From Levilactobacillus acidifarinae DSM 19394 = JCM 15949 (GTDB taxonomy: Bacteria > Bacillota > Bacilli > Lactobacillales > Lactobacillaceae): DNA of 64,000 bases. The first letter of the stretch is position 1. Each line of letters begins with the position of its first letter. Shown piece by piece: positions 20,614 to 29,752 of this stretch. The notes under the pieces are model-generated. The model did not search any database. It was not told the DNA's origin and worked only from the letters and a program-made list of their open reading frames with translations. Where the stretch lies: NCBI RefSeq assembly GCF_001434835.1, contig NZ_AZDV01000005.1, positions 1 to 64,000 on the forward strand. Reading direction: 5' to 3'. Position numbers and translations under genes: made by a program.

Positions 20614-22836
20614 CTAATCGTCAGTCACCGCTACGGCCGTCTCGTGGTCCAACGTCTGCAATTGGCCGTTAACGTTCAGTTGCAACATCGGTCCATCCAG
20701 CAATTGAACCTTGGTGGTCTGGGCACTCAACGCCACCTCCAACAGACTTTCGCCAATGCGAATCCGGTAAGTTAATTGGTTGAGTTCTTTTGGTAAATGG
20801 TTACTGATAAACGGCACCCCGTCCTTAAGATAAAAACCGGAGAACCCGGCAATCAAGGCGAGCCAGCTGCCCCCCAGATTAGCCAGATGCAACCCATCGG
20901 CCGTGTTCTTTTGCAGGTCGACCAGGTCCATCCGCGCGGTATCCATGAAGTAGCGGTAAGCCTTTTCGGGTTCACCCATCCGGGCCGCTAAGATACTGAA
21001 GATTGACCGGGACAACGATGAATCATGGGTCGTTACCCCTTCGTAATACTGGTACTCGCGCTTTAGTTGCGCTAACGTCAGATCGGCCGGGAACAGATAA
21101 TCGGCCAGGAGGGTATCGGCCTGCTTAGCCACCTGATAGCGATAAATCGTTAAGGGGTGGTAGTGCAGCAATAACGGCATGTGCTCCGGCGTCATCCGGT
21201 CACTCGGCCAGCGGGGCTTACTCAAGAAGCTATCGTCTTGGGCGTTGATCTGTTGGTCGCTACTATAGGGTAAATAGACGCTGTCGGCCAAATGTTTGTA
21301 CTGCGCCAAGTCTGCCGGCTTAACCCCGTAAGCCGCCAACCGGTTAGGATCACGTTCCGCGAGTTTACGGGCCAGATAACCCACCAATTCAAAGTTGTGT
21401 TTCGCCATCCGGTTGGTGTAATAGTTATTGTTGACCAAGGCCGTGTATTCGTCGGGACCGGTCACGGTTAGAAATTCGAAACGTTGCTGGCCGTCCACCT
21501 GGTGCCAGGCGCCGAAGTCCGCCCAGAACTTCGCGGTTTCCAGGATAATTTCAAAACCACATTGTTCGATAAAGTCTAAATCACCGGTCGTTTCGTAGTA
21601 TTTCCCCACCGCGTAGGCGATGTCGGCGTCGATGTGGTACTGCGCCGTTCCGGCCGGGAAGAAGGCCGAAGCCTCTTCCCCGTTGATGGTCCGCCAAGCG
21701 TACAAGGCGCCGTGCTCAACTCCCAGTTGGCGCGCCCGTTGTTTGGCCTGCGGGAGGATCTGGTAACGGTACAGCAGTAATTGCCGCGCAATTTGGGGAT
21801 TCGTGTAAATAAAGTACGGTAACATGTACATTTCCGTATCCCAGAAATAGTGTCCCTCGTAGCCGGAGCCACTCAGGCCCTTAGCCGCAATGGCCGTTCG
21901 TCCGTCTCGACCGGCCGCCTGGTTCAACTGGAACAAGTTATAGTGAATAGCAAGATCCAGTTCGGCGTGCCCGTCGACCGTCACTTCGCTTTGGGCCCAC
22001 ACCTTTTCCCAGTAGCTCTGACTGTCCACCTCTAAGGTCTTAAAGGTGTGATCCATGGTCGGAATGATCGGATCAATCGTGTTATTGGCACTCACGTTCC
22101 CCACGTAGGCTTGATAGGACAACGTATGCGGCTGATTATCGCCCAGATCGACGCGGTACTTCAACAGGGTCCCCCGTTGCGGGGCCGTCATCCCCAGATA
22201 CATGGTCACGGCCTGACCCGAACGCTTCGTCTTAATCTGGTACCGTTGTAAATCCGGCGCCGGAAAATCGGTTTTACAATCGGGGATTCCCGCCATACGC
22301 GTCTTCCGTGGATCGGCGGACGCAATGTCTTCGGCTTCGGCCGGTACCGCAATTGATTTGCTGACGACCAGAGCACCGTTATAGCTATCCGCGGCAAGCG
22401 TGTAGCTGATGCCCCAATAATTAGCCTGCGTTTGTCCCATCACGGACTTGACCGTTAATTGGATGGTCTCGCCTTGTTGTGAAGAAACCTGATACTGTTC
22501 GGTCAACGTCCCGGTCCGTAAATCCAGATTTACCGCCGTTCGTTGACTGGTGGTAAACGGGTGACCACTCACGGTGGTGATCGTGAGGTGCCGTAAATCG
22601 GGTAGGTTTAAAATGGTCTGACTCTGTTTGGCATAGCCCACGGCGCCTTCGCCGTAAGAGATTGGTGCGACTTCATAAAAGCCGTTGATCAACGTCCCGG
22701 CGATCGGATTGCCACTGATTGGATCGTTCGCCCGGACGCCAAAGTGCCCGTTTCCTAGCGAAAAGACCGTTTCTAAATATTCTGGCTTGTCCGTCGCCAC
22801 ATCGTTTAACGTTAAATGATAATCGTGTAAGGTCAA
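20614..22836 (-). CDS. Glycoside hydrolase family 65 disaccharide phosphorylase
   Basis: 740 residues. It has the GH65 N-terminal beta-sandwich (from DKPEYLETVFSLGNGHFGVR), the (alpha/alpha)6 catalytic domain with GYEGHYFWDTEMYMLPYF (about 340) and catalytic acid Glu in TVTGPDEYT (about 475), and the phosphate-binding THDSSLSRSIFS (about 610). It should phosphorolyse an alpha-glucoside such as maltose, nigerose, kojibiose or trehalose to beta-glucose 1-phosphate. TTG 22836 gives the usual N-terminus with a G-rich ribosome binding site; ATG 22869 is the alternative. It is the last gene of a GPH transporter-esterase-esterase operon. No beta-phosphoglucomutase is in the window. Confidence 0.88.
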   Translation of the reverse strand: MTLHDYHLTLNDVATDKPEYLETVFSLGNGHFGVRANDPISGNPIAGTLINGFYEVAPISYGEGAVGYAKQSQTILNLPDLRHLTITTVSGHPFTTSQRTAVNLDLRTGTLTEQYQVSSQQGETIQLTVKSVMGQTQANYWGISYTLAADSYNGALVVSKSIAVPAEAEDIASADPRKTRMAGIPDCKTDFPAPDLQRYQIKTKRSGQAVTMYLGMTAPQRGTLLKYRVDLGDNQPHTLSYQAYVGNVSANNTIDPIIPTMDHTFKTLEVDSQSYWEKVWAQSEVTVDGHAELDLAIHYNLFQLNQAAGRDGRTAIAAKGLSGSGYEGHYFWDTEMYMLPYFIYTNPQIARQLLLYRYQILPQAKQRARQLGVEHGALYAWRTINGEEASAFFPAGTAQYHIDADIAYAVGKYYETTGDLDFIEQCGFEIILETAKFWADFGAWHQVDGQQRFEFLTVTGPDEYTALVNNNYYTNRMAKHNFELVGYLARKLAERDPNRLAAYGVKPADLAQYKHLADSVYLPYSSDQQINAQDDSFLSKPRWPSDRMTPEHMPLLLHYHPLTIYRYQVAKQADTLLADYLFPADLTLAQLKREYQYYEGVTTHDSSLSRSIFSILAARMGEPEKAYRYFMDTARMDLVDLQKNTADGLHLANLGGSWLALIAGFSGFYLKDGVPFISNHLPKELNQLTYRIRIGESLLEVALSAQTTKVQLLDGPMLQLNVNGQLQTLDHETAVAVTDD

Positions 22837-22917
22837 CGTTATTCCCCCCCAAAGGTAAAGTCTAGTCATCCTGGTTCAAATTTCAAAGACCCTCATCGGT
22901 CCCAGCGGGCTTAAAGC

Positions 22918-23976
22918 TTAAACAAACCGAGCCGCCATCTCTAACGCATCTTGCACGGCCGGAATGTTTCCCGTAAAGTTTAGAAACGCGTGACTCAAGC
23001 CCCCGTAACGAACATAGTTCACGTCGCCGTTTGCCAATCCTAGCTGGTTGACCATGGCCTCATCTTGCAGCCGAAACGGATCAAATTCCCCTACCAAGAT
23101 ACTGGTGCGCTTAAACAACTGTGGGTCCGCCAACAGCGGCGATAATAACGGCGCCGTCAGGTTTAAATCCTGGCCATTCAGATAGTAGCGGGTCATCACC
23201 GTGTCTAACTGTTTAAACAATTGATAGAACCGGTGGAGGGCCGGCCGCTGGGTGGGGACAATCTCAATTCGCCGATCGTCCCATAACTCCCCGGCGTGGT
23301 CCGACCCTTGAATCAACGTAGGATAAAAGAGCAGGTGGCTTTCAATGGGGCCAATGCCCATCGACTGGCATAACTGACTAACGCCAAGTGCAATCGCGGC
23401 CCCCGCCGAATCACCGCTGACCGATAACTGCCGGTACTGCGGTTTCAAGGCTGCCGCCACGGCCAAACCATCTAAGATTCCCGCCGGATAAGGCTGTTCC
23501 GGCGCCAAGGCGTAGTCGACGTTGTAAACGACACAGCGGGTTTGTTCCGCGAGATACCGCAGGGCCATCGTGACGTCTTCGGGCGTCCCACCATAGTAGG
23601 CGCCCCCGTGAAAGTAGAGAATAGCGTGTTCGGCGTCTAATTGATCCGCTCTGGCAATCCGAACCACCCGCACCCGCCGATTCATGGCGACGATTTGTCG
23701 CATGGTCACCTTCGTGGCGTGCGTGGTTAAGTCGACTTGGCCTGAGGTTTCGGTCCCTTGGCGAAGACTAACCAAGTCGTCATTCAACTGTGGATTCTCC
23801 GGTAACCCCGCCACGGTTTTCCAGATCAAAGGCTCGTAAGTGTGCTGGTCGTGTCCCGTCCGGTCCTTGAGCCAGGTAGTTACCCCGTTAGCGGTCTGCG
23901 TCGCGGCAAGGCTTTGGAGGCGTTTTAATTCACCGGCATAGCCCACCGAACGGGCCGTCGTTGTTTCATTCAACAT
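22918..23976 (-). CDS. Alpha/beta hydrolase, HSL-type esterase
   Basis: 352 residues. Oxyanion motif HGGAYYGG (about 130), nucleophile in VSGDSAGAAIA (about 200), and late Asp (GEFDPFR) and His (GGLSHAF) complete a catalytic triad, as in hormone-sensitive-lipase-like esterases. ATG 23976 follows GGGGGAG; the upstream in-frame extension to 24066 overlaps the preceding gene and is rejected. It is third in the operon with a GPH transporter, another esterase and GH65. It could remove acyl groups from an imported sugar. A role in lipid or xenobiotic ester cleavage is the alternative. Confidence 0.85.
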   Translation of the reverse strand: MLNETTTARSVGYAGELKRLQSLAATQTANGVTTWLKDRTGHDQHTYEPLIWKTVAGLPENPQLNDDLVSLRQGTETSGQVDLTTHATKVTMRQIVAMNRRVRVVRIARADQLDAEHAILYFHGGAYYGGTPEDVTMALRYLAEQTRCVVYNVDYALAPEQPYPAGILDGLAVAAALKPQYRQLSVSGDSAGAAIALGVSQLCQSMGIGPIESHLLFYPTLIQGSDHAGELWDDRRIEIVPTQRPALHRFYQLFKQLDTVMTRYYLNGQDLNLTAPLLSPLLADPQLFKRTSILVGEFDPFRLQDEAMVNQLGLANGDVNYVRYGGLSHAFLNFTGNIPAVQDALEMAARFV

Positions 23977-23996
23977 GTGCTCATCTCCCCCATCCC

Positions 23997-24860
23997 TTAT
24001 TGATCGTGCCAAAACGCGGTTAAGTGCCAGCGCCGTTTTAACCAAGCCAGCATTTCCGGAAACCATTCCGCCACGTCCGGTTGCACGTAGGCGTCCCCAA
24101 ACTGGGGATCCTGTGGCTTAAAGCTTTGGGGAAACGCGGTCATGGCTTGCGCCAACCCCAGTCCGTGGGGGCCGTGATCGTACAGTCGTGACTGAACCGG
24201 GACCCCCGCTCGGTTCAGTGCTTGGACGTAGGTTAACGTGTTGGTCACGGGGACCAATTCGTCGGTCTGGGTGGCCCAGATAAAAGTTGGTGGGTTTTGC
24301 CCCGTCACCAACTGATCCGCTTCGTGTGCCGGCCAGCCCTGCGTTAATTTCTGCCAGGTTTTCTGGTCAGTAGGCCAACCTAACCGTAACCCAATCACCG
24401 GATAGGCCAATACCAGGGCGTTAACTCGTAGATCGTGACTAGCACAACTCAGCTGATAGGCAATATCATCTCCGGCCCACAGTCCCGCATACACGGCCGC
24501 GAGGTACCCTCCGGCTGAAAATCCGTTCAAGACGAACCGGTCCGGGGCAACCTGATAATCTGCCGCGTGGTGCCGGAAGTGCTGAACCACGGTGCCAATC
24601 TGCCACAACGCGGTGGGCAAGACGGGCGGGGTGCTTAACAGCCGATAGTCCACCACCACTGCCGAGAAGCCTTGAGCCAAGTAGGCCAACGCAATGGGTT
24701 CCGTTTCGCGTTGGGAGTAAAATTCAAAGCCCCCACCCGGTAAGATGATGGCTAACGGTCGGGTTTGCGCCGTCTGAAAGTCTGCGATATCGTCCGGCTG
24801 ATACAACGTGATCCTAACGGCATTCGAGCCTTGTCCTAAGGTCTGTTTCGTGATTTTCAT
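23997..24860 (-). CDS. Alpha/beta hydrolase, acetyl-sugar esterase-like (Aes/BD-FAE fold)
   Basis: 287 residues. Residues PGGGFEFYS (around 40-48) stand in for the oxyanion loop, the nucleophile is in NGFSAGGYLA (about 118), and the Asp and His are in ATQTDELVPV and YDHGPHGLG. The sequence resembles bacterial enzymes that remove acetyl groups from xylo- or gluco-oligosaccharides. It lacks a signal peptide, so it acts in the cytoplasm on an imported substrate. It lies 6 nt downstream of the GPH transporter. Two unrelated esterases beside a sugar transporter suggest an acylated glycoside as substrate. Confidence 0.83.
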   Translation of the reverse strand: MKITKQTLGQGSNAVRITLYQPDDIADFQTAQTRPLAIILPGGGFEFYSQRETEPIALAYLAQGFSAVVVDYRLLSTPPVLPTALWQIGTVVQHFRHHAADYQVAPDRFVLNGFSAGGYLAAVYAGLWAGDDIAYQLSCASHDLRVNALVLAYPVIGLRLGWPTDQKTWQKLTQGWPAHEADQLVTGQNPPTFIWATQTDELVPVTNTLTYVQALNRAGVPVQSRLYDHGPHGLGLAQAMTAFPQSFKPQDPQFGDAYVQPDVAEWFPEMLAWLKRRWHLTAFWHDQ

Positions 24861-24866
24861 CGTGGC

Positions 24867-26384
24867 TCACTCCCCCGCTTCGAGATCGTTGTTATCGTCG
24901 TCATCCTTCGTCTTAGCCGCACCGGTCGTTTCCGATTCCGTCGCGTCCGTCTCGTCGGTCGCGACCGACACCGGCGTCTGGGGGGCACTCGGTTTAACCG
25001 CCTCAGTAGGTACCGAATCGGTCGCCTTAATCTTCGCGGCGGCGTCCCGGGCTGTCGCGGCCACCTTGTTTTCGTCCAGGTTATAGAAATGCAGGATCCC
25101 CACGATGGCCAACGCGATAATCACTGGTAACCAGATAAAACTAAAGGTAATGGCGGTCACTGCTCGGGCCCCTTGCACCTTAAGATCGGCGTTAAAGCCC
25201 CCCCAGGATAAGATCCAACCGGCTAACGCGCCGCCGAGACCCATACCTAACTTCGCCCCCACCATGGGAACGGAGGACAGAATACCGGGTTCATCAATGT
25301 GCATTTCGGTCCGGGAGTATTCAACGGTATCGGCAATCATCACGAAGGAGATCGACCAGGCCGAGCCCATGGCAATCGTCGCCACGATCATCCCCGCAAA
25401 CAAGGCCACGACCCCTAACGGCATGATGGCTTCCCCAATCGCAAAGGTAATCAACGACACAATCATCACGTTACGATGTTTCATGAATTTACTAATAAAC
25501 GGCACGGCTAGATTCCCAATAACCGCCATGATAATCAACCCGTTAAAGGCCCCAATCAAATCGGTCCGCCGGTACACGTAGGTCAGGTAATACACGGCCG
25601 TTTGCATTCGCACGACCCAGAAGGTCTGCAACATAATGAACCCGATACTTAGAATCACCCACGGCGTGTTCTTAGCAGCGCCCCGTAAGGATTCTTTGAC
25701 GGTCAGGTGCCCCTTGAGCTTGGTCCCCTCTGCCGCCGCTTCCTCGGCGGGTAGGTTGTCGTTTTCTTCCAAATTCCAGAAGGCCAGGAAGAACAGTGCC
25801 ATAATTACCAACCCAATGATGACGGCCCAGATGGACCACCCCATTTCGGCGTTGCCACCCCCTAATTTAGCCACCATTGGTAACGAAATGGCCCCGATGA
25901 CAGCGGTTCCAATATTAGTCATCACCATCCGCGCACTGGCCAGATTGGTTCGTTCATCCGGATCGCTAGTCAAGGCTGGCAAAATGGCGGTAATTGGCGT
26001 GTTCGCCCCAGAATAGACTAAACTAAACAGCGTATAAACCAATGAGATCCACGCTAATTGGAAGAACCGGCTGCCCCCAAAACCGGGATTAAAGAACAGT
26101 AACATGGTCAGCAGGCCTAACGGCACCCCAAACCACAGAAAATAGGGTCGTGACTTGCCGTATTTCGAGTGCGTGTGGTCGATCAGATAACCGAAGAACA
26201 GGCCGTCAAAGGCATCGACGATCCGAACCACTAAGAACAGCGTCCCCACAAATGCGGGTGAAATCTTCAGTACCGTCGTGTAGTAGAACAAGAGGTACAA
26301 TCCCACAATTTGCCAAATCAGATTTCCAGCCATATCGGTTGCCCCATAGGAAATCCGTTGCTTCCATAAATGCCAATTTTTCAT
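24867..26384 (-). CDS. GPH family glycoside:cation symporter (MelB/XylP-like)
   Basis: 505 residues with 12 predicted helices. The signature RISYGATDMAGNLIWQIVGLY and the loop DHTHSKYGKSRPYFLW are GPH hallmarks; the cation-site Asp is in VRIVDAFDGLFFGYLID. The C-terminal 65 residues are a hydrophilic, acidic tail rich in Thr/Ala/Glu. That tail is unlike the IIA-type regulatory domains of some LAB GPH proteins. It is first in an operon with two esterases and a GH65 phosphorylase and has a consensus cre at the promoter. Substrate is predicted to be a disaccharide, possibly acylated. Confidence 0.9.
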   Translation of the reverse strand: MKNWHLWKQRISYGATDMAGNLIWQIVGLYLLFYYTTVLKISPAFVGTLFLVVRIVDAFDGLFFGYLIDHTHSKYGKSRPYFLWFGVPLGLLTMLLFFNPGFGGSRFFQLAWISLVYTLFSLVYSGANTPITAILPALTSDPDERTNLASARMVMTNIGTAVIGAISLPMVAKLGGGNAEMGWSIWAVIIGLVIMALFFLAFWNLEENDNLPAEEAAAEGTKLKGHLTVKESLRGAAKNTPWVILSIGFIMLQTFWVVRMQTAVYYLTYVYRRTDLIGAFNGLIIMAVIGNLAVPFISKFMKHRNVMIVSLITFAIGEAIMPLGVVALFAGMIVATIAMGSAWSISFVMIADTVEYSRTEMHIDEPGILSSVPMVGAKLGMGLGGALAGWILSWGGFNADLKVQGARAVTAITFSFIWLPVIIALAIVGILHFYNLDENKVAATARDAAAKIKATDSVPTEAVKPSAPQTPVSVATDETDATESETTGAAKTKDDDDNNDLEAGE

Positions 26385-26434
26385 AATGAAACCTCCCCCA
26401 AGAAGTTCAATGGCTCGTTTTATAAAATATCGTT

Positions 26435-26448
26435 TGTAATCGTTTTCA
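26435..26448. promoter_or_regulatory. cre (CcpA) site of the GPH-GH65 operon
   Basis: TGTAATCGTTTTCA (minus strand TGAAAACGATTACA) fits the cre consensus and lies at the transcription start, so it should repress in rich carbon. Confidence 0.8.
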
Positions 26449-26455
26449 TACTCCT

Positions 26456-26484
26456 ATCATAGCCAGATTCACCCTTTTGTGTAA
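26456..26484 (-). promoter_or_regulatory. Promoter of the GPH-GH65 operon
   Basis: -10 TATGAT (26456-26461), 17-bp spacer, -35 TTACAC (26479-26484) on the minus strand. Confidence 0.6.
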
Positions 26485-26842
26485 TCCCTTTATTTGACTA
26501 CCCACTTACCTTTTTCAACGTTGCCTCTAATTTAACCGATGATTGGTTGACTCGCAAACTTGTCACCCTTGAACCAACCTTAATGGTTAATGGCCGAACC
26601 AACTATTCCCCGTTATTCACCCCGCAAGACACCCGAAGTTCAGGCAGTTCGGGTATTGAATGAGCCAACCGTGTGATTACAAGTTGGTAACGTTAATAAC
26701 CTGTCTAACTCGTTGAGTTCGTTCATCATCTTAGTAAATTGGTCTAACCTTTCTTAACTTTTAACAACCTCACGACAAAGGACGCCCCAAGAATTTTTCA
26801 ATTCCCGGGACGTCCGTAAAGTTGACGTTTAAATTTTAAACC
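26485..26842. other. Gene-free interval
   Basis: No convincing ORF. It contains a hairpin ACCCGAA / TTCGGGT (26631-26654). A second one, GGACGCCCC...GGGACGTCC (26780-26815), lies just past the NDT gene and may be a weak terminator (short U-tract). The rest shows scattered GGTT/AACC repeats and nothing recognised. Confidence 0.5.
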
Positions 26843-27298
26843 TTACCGAATTGCCCCGTGATAGGCAAACCGATCCGTCGTGGGATCTTGTAAAAAGATC
26901 CGCGCCTGGTCGCGATTCTGAAGGACGGCCACCGCCGACTTGGCCAGCATCACGTTGAAAGTCACCCCGTCCTTAAGCGTTTCGGCGTAGTAGGCGACCG
27001 GAATCTCACGACCAAAGGCCATCCCGGTCTCCCAGATGGTCCCGGTATCGTAGTCATCCACCACGGCCAAGACCAGTTGCGCCGCTTTCAGATGTTCCGT
27101 ATTATCGGCGAAGACCGCGTCTCGATCGGCATCGGTCGCGTCCGGTGTCAAGTCGATGCCGTCCAGCCGCGGTGAATAGTAGCTGATCCGTAACTCGTCC
27201 ATCAGGGATTCCAGTTGGGCCAGGCGTTCCGGCTCCCCGGCGTTGAACCAAGGACCAGCTAAATAAACTTGTGGGTGTTGCGTGTTAACTCGGGTCAT
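26843..27298 (-). CDS. Nucleoside 2-deoxyribosyltransferase
   Basis: 151 residues, the normal length for NDT. The N-terminal VYLAGPWFNAGE, the active-site Glu in GTIWETGMAFG (about 93) and the substrate-binding Asp in VDDYDTGT are the family motifs. The enzyme exchanges bases on 2'-deoxyribonucleosides for salvage and is typical of lactobacilli. ATG 27298 has AAGGAG 11 nt upstream; the frame is open far upstream to 27571 but has no supporting start. It is divergent from the Nudix gene, with short palindromes between them. Confidence 0.92.
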   Translation of the reverse strand: MTRVNTQHPQVYLAGPWFNAGEPERLAQLESLMDELRISYYSPRLDGIDLTPDATDADRDAVFADNTEHLKAAQLVLAVVDDYDTGTIWETGMAFGREIPVAYYAETLKDGVTFNVMLAKSAVAVLQNRDQARIFLQDPTTDRFAYHGAIR

Positions 27299-27332
27299 AA
27301 TGACACACTCTCCTTCTCTGGTTAAGTTGAGT

Positions 27333-27374
27333 GTAGCGAACTCGCTACCGCCTGACCAGCCCCAAAATTGGGGC
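27333..27374. repeat. Two short palindromes between ndt and the Nudix gene
   Basis: GTAGCG-AACT-CGCTAC (27333-27348) and GCCCCAAAATTGGGGC (27359-27374). Possible operators or leader hairpins; function unknown. Confidence 0.4.
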
Positions 27375-27481
27375 ATTGGAAGTTGACGGTGGCCAAACCG
27401 CGCTGGCGTGAGATGGCTTGGTTTTCCCCCAATTTCCGGGTAGACTAAGGATAACTTATAGGAAGAAAGTTGGGGACGTTT

Positions 27482-27934
27482 ATGGCAAATTACATTCAAG
27501 AAATTCGCGCGTTGGTGGGCCACAAGCCCATCATTCTCAACGCGGCGGGCGGTATCCTGCTCAACGACCACCAGCAGGTCCTGTTAAACCTCCGCACGGA
27601 CACGCACAACTGGAGCCTCCCCGGGGGCTACCTGGAATACGGCGAGACCTACGCTCAGGCCATGGTACGCGAATACAAGGAAGATAGTGGCATCGCTGTC
27701 AAAATCGTTCGGTCGCTAGGTGTCTTCGACAAGGGCGAGACCCGCTACCCCAACGGTGACGTGACTCAGGTGATCTGCCAACTCTATCAGGTCGCAGCCG
27801 TGGGCGGACACACCTTAGACCAGGCGACCGACGAGACCCTGGACCTAAAATACTTTGATTTCGACCAATTGCCCCCACTGCTCAACGATCAGACGGCCGA
27901 GATGTTGGCCGCCGCTAAGCAGCAGTTACTCTAA
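27482..27934 (+). CDS. Nudix hydrolase
   Basis: 150 residues. The Nudix box begins at GGYLEYGETYAQAMVREYKE and ends EDSGI, with the catalytic Glu residues conserved. An N-terminal NAAGGILLNDHQQVLL strand precedes it, matching ADP-sugar or nucleotide-diphosphate hydrolases. ATG 27482 is preferred over an in-frame TTG at 27470. Substrate unassigned. Monocistronic, ending at a hairpin with a T7 tail. Confidence 0.88.
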   Translation: MANYIQEIRALVGHKPIILNAAGGILLNDHQQVLLNLRTDTHNWSLPGGYLEYGETYAQAMVREYKEDSGIAVKIVRSLGVFDKGETRYPNGDVTQVICQLYQVAAVGGHTLDQATDETLDLKYFDFDQLPPLLNDQTAEMLAAAKQQLL

Positions 27935-27948
27935 AGCTATCATCAGTA

Positions 27949-27981
27949 TCGACGACCGCGTCTGTGGTCGCCGATTTTTTT
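27949..27981 (+). terminator. Terminator after the Nudix gene
   Basis: Stem TCG-CGACC / GGTCG-CGA with an 8-nt loop and T7. Confidence 0.75.
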
Positions 27982-28224
27982 GTATTGGCCGAAACGTTAG
28001 CGGCATCAACTACCTCCCCCAAAGACCATCATTTAGCGGATAAGCGAGTGCTGATGTCACAATTTGTCCCTCAAACTCACACATCCAACGTTTGGGGTTT
28101 AGCGTATAATGAAATCAGATTCCCGCCATTGATTATTGGGACTTCAACCCCTGAATCCAGTTGTCAATTGACTAGTAATACTATTCCATCAAAAAATTAT
28201 GTGCCTTGATAAGGAGTGTCTTTC

Positions 28225-29274
28225 ATGCAAACTTGCCCCCACTGCCACCAACCCGTGCGAGCCGATAGTCGCTACTGCGAACATTGCGGGTACGACTTAC
28301 AGGCCCGCCGGCATGTGCAGTCAGCCCACCGCTCTCACCGGTCTCGCTGGTTCTCACGCATTCTTATTGGTCTCTTGGGACTCGCCTTACTGGTCGTTCT
28401 GGGGTTTGCGGGCGTCTTTTACCACCGTCAAGCGGGTCGGACCAAACAAATCACGACCATCACCGACACCATCACGGACGATCAACCCGCCGATTTTGCC
28501 CGCAGCCTAATCAGCGACGATCCCAGTCTGAAATTGACCAGCGACACGGTCCAACCCCTGTTGACTTACGTTCGCACGCACCCGAGTTACGTTAAAACCA
28601 TGCGTCACGATCTGGTCACCAACGGCACCACCCGGGATCAAACGTTTAAGGTCGTCACCAGTGGCCACGCCTTCGGCATCTTTCCCCGCTATAAACTACG
28701 GGTCACCACCATGCATCCGCGGTTACAAACTAACGTGGCCGACGCCACGATCTTAGCTAACGGGGCGCCAGTCATCACGGCTAAAAATCGCCACTTCTCC
28801 TACACGGCCGGCCCGTTTTTCCCCGGCCACTACGTCTTTAAATTGACCGGCAGCCGGAACACCAAGCACACGGCCGTTAACCTGATCGCCCAAAACGACC
28901 GTCACCGTGATGTTGATCTGACCACCCAGACGGCAGCCACGACCACGACGGATTCAGCCACCACCGCTACGACGGCTTCTTCAACCACCACGCCCGCATC
29001 CAAGACGACCAGTTCTCACGAGCAAACGGGGCAAGACGCCGCCAGCTTTTCTGGCCGGGACGCGGACGCCATCGCCGCAGTCAACGATCAGTATAATTTC
29101 GATGATAGCGACGAGACCTACACGGTCCACGAAGCCCACCCCGATGTTCTCGAAGTTCGGGCCTATGATTGGGTCACCAACGACCCCGATGGCGTTTACC
29201 GTTACGATACGATTCACGACATCGTCAGCAGCTATAATCCTCAGACCGGGAAGTTCGAAACCCCGGACGATTAA
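28225..29274 (+). CDS. Zinc-ribbon membrane protein, TcaA-like (1 of 3)
   Basis: 349 residues. N-terminal zinc ribbon CPHC...CEHCGYDL (4-24), basic linker, one membrane helix (about 46-68), then an extracytoplasmic region with an immunoglobulin-like module (about 125-215) resembling the TcaA family. A Thr/Ser/Ala-rich linker (about 230-265) leads to a C-terminal NTF2-like domain (about 270-345). TcaA proteins affect glycopeptide susceptibility in staphylococci. ATG 28225 follows AAGGAG. It is the first of three consecutive zinc-ribbon genes. The exact role is unknown. Confidence 0.75.
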   Translation: MQTCPHCHQPVRADSRYCEHCGYDLQARRHVQSAHRSHRSRWFSRILIGLLGLALLVVLGFAGVFYHRQAGRTKQITTITDTITDDQPADFARSLISDDPSLKLTSDTVQPLLTYVRTHPSYVKTMRHDLVTNGTTRDQTFKVVTSGHAFGIFPRYKLRVTTMHPRLQTNVADATILANGAPVITAKNRHFSYTAGPFFPGHYVFKLTGSRNTKHTAVNLIAQNDRHRDVDLTTQTAATTTTDSATTATTASSTTTPASKTTSSHEQTGQDAASFSGRDADAIAAVNDQYNFDDSDETYTVHEAHPDVLEVRAYDWVTNDPDGVYRYDTIHDIVSSYNPQTGKFETPDD

Positions 29275-29293
29275 TCTAGAAAGGAAGTTTCAC

Positions 29294-29734
29294 GTGAAAC
29301 AAGTTACCCAACGAATCTGTCCGCAATGCGGGTACGCCAACGGAGCCACCGCCAATTTCTGTCTGCAGTGTGGGGCCGCCCTCACCGCCGCCAACGATTT
29401 CCAGGTCGTGCCCCACGGAACCGACCTGTCCTTTCCCGTAACTGGACTGGACCTGACCACCGCCGAACGCGCCCAACTGCGCCACCTGATTATCACCATG
29501 AGTCCCACCATCCCCACGGGTTATCAAAGTGCGGGGCCCATCTTCGTTGAAAGTGCCGTGGCCCCGCAAGCTAGCCAACTAGCGGCCTGGGAGAACCTGA
29601 TCACGCATCTTTACGCTCTGTTATTGACCCGGCACTATCTGGGCGCCGTCCATCTCCAGATTCAACCGCAATCCGCCGATTCTAGTCAACTTTGTTTATA
29701 CGGTGAGGCCCTCACCGCCGCACCCCACTCTTAA
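29294..29734 (+). CDS. Small zinc-ribbon protein (2 of 3)
   Basis: 146 residues from GTG 29294 (AAAGGAAG upstream). It has a four-Cys zinc ribbon, CPQCGYANGATANFCLQCG (8-26), then a soluble region with no membrane helix (about 30-145) and no recognised family. The open frame extends upstream to 29102 across the end of the previous gene and is rejected. Its position between two membrane zinc-ribbon proteins of the same design suggests a cytoplasmic partner. The first residues after the ribbon contain no catalytic motif I can name. Confidence 0.7.
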   Translation: MKQVTQRICPQCGYANGATANFCLQCGAALTAANDFQVVPHGTDLSFPVTGLDLTTAERAQLRHLIITMSPTIPTGYQSAGPIFVESAVAPQASQLAAWENLITHLYALLLTRHYLGAVHLQIQPQSADSSQLCLYGEALTAAPHS

Positions 29735-29752
29735 TTTGGAGGTATCCCACTC

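Noticed and set aside
27299..27571. N-terminal extension of nucleoside 2-deoxyribosyltransferase and opposite-strand ORFs
   Set aside because: NDT proteins are about 150 residues, and the ATG at 27298 has AAGGAG. The extension overlaps the divergent Nudix start.
27964..28209. 81-codon open frame before the zinc-ribbon operon
   Set aside because: No ribosome binding site and no recognisable protein character. It begins in the Nudix terminator.
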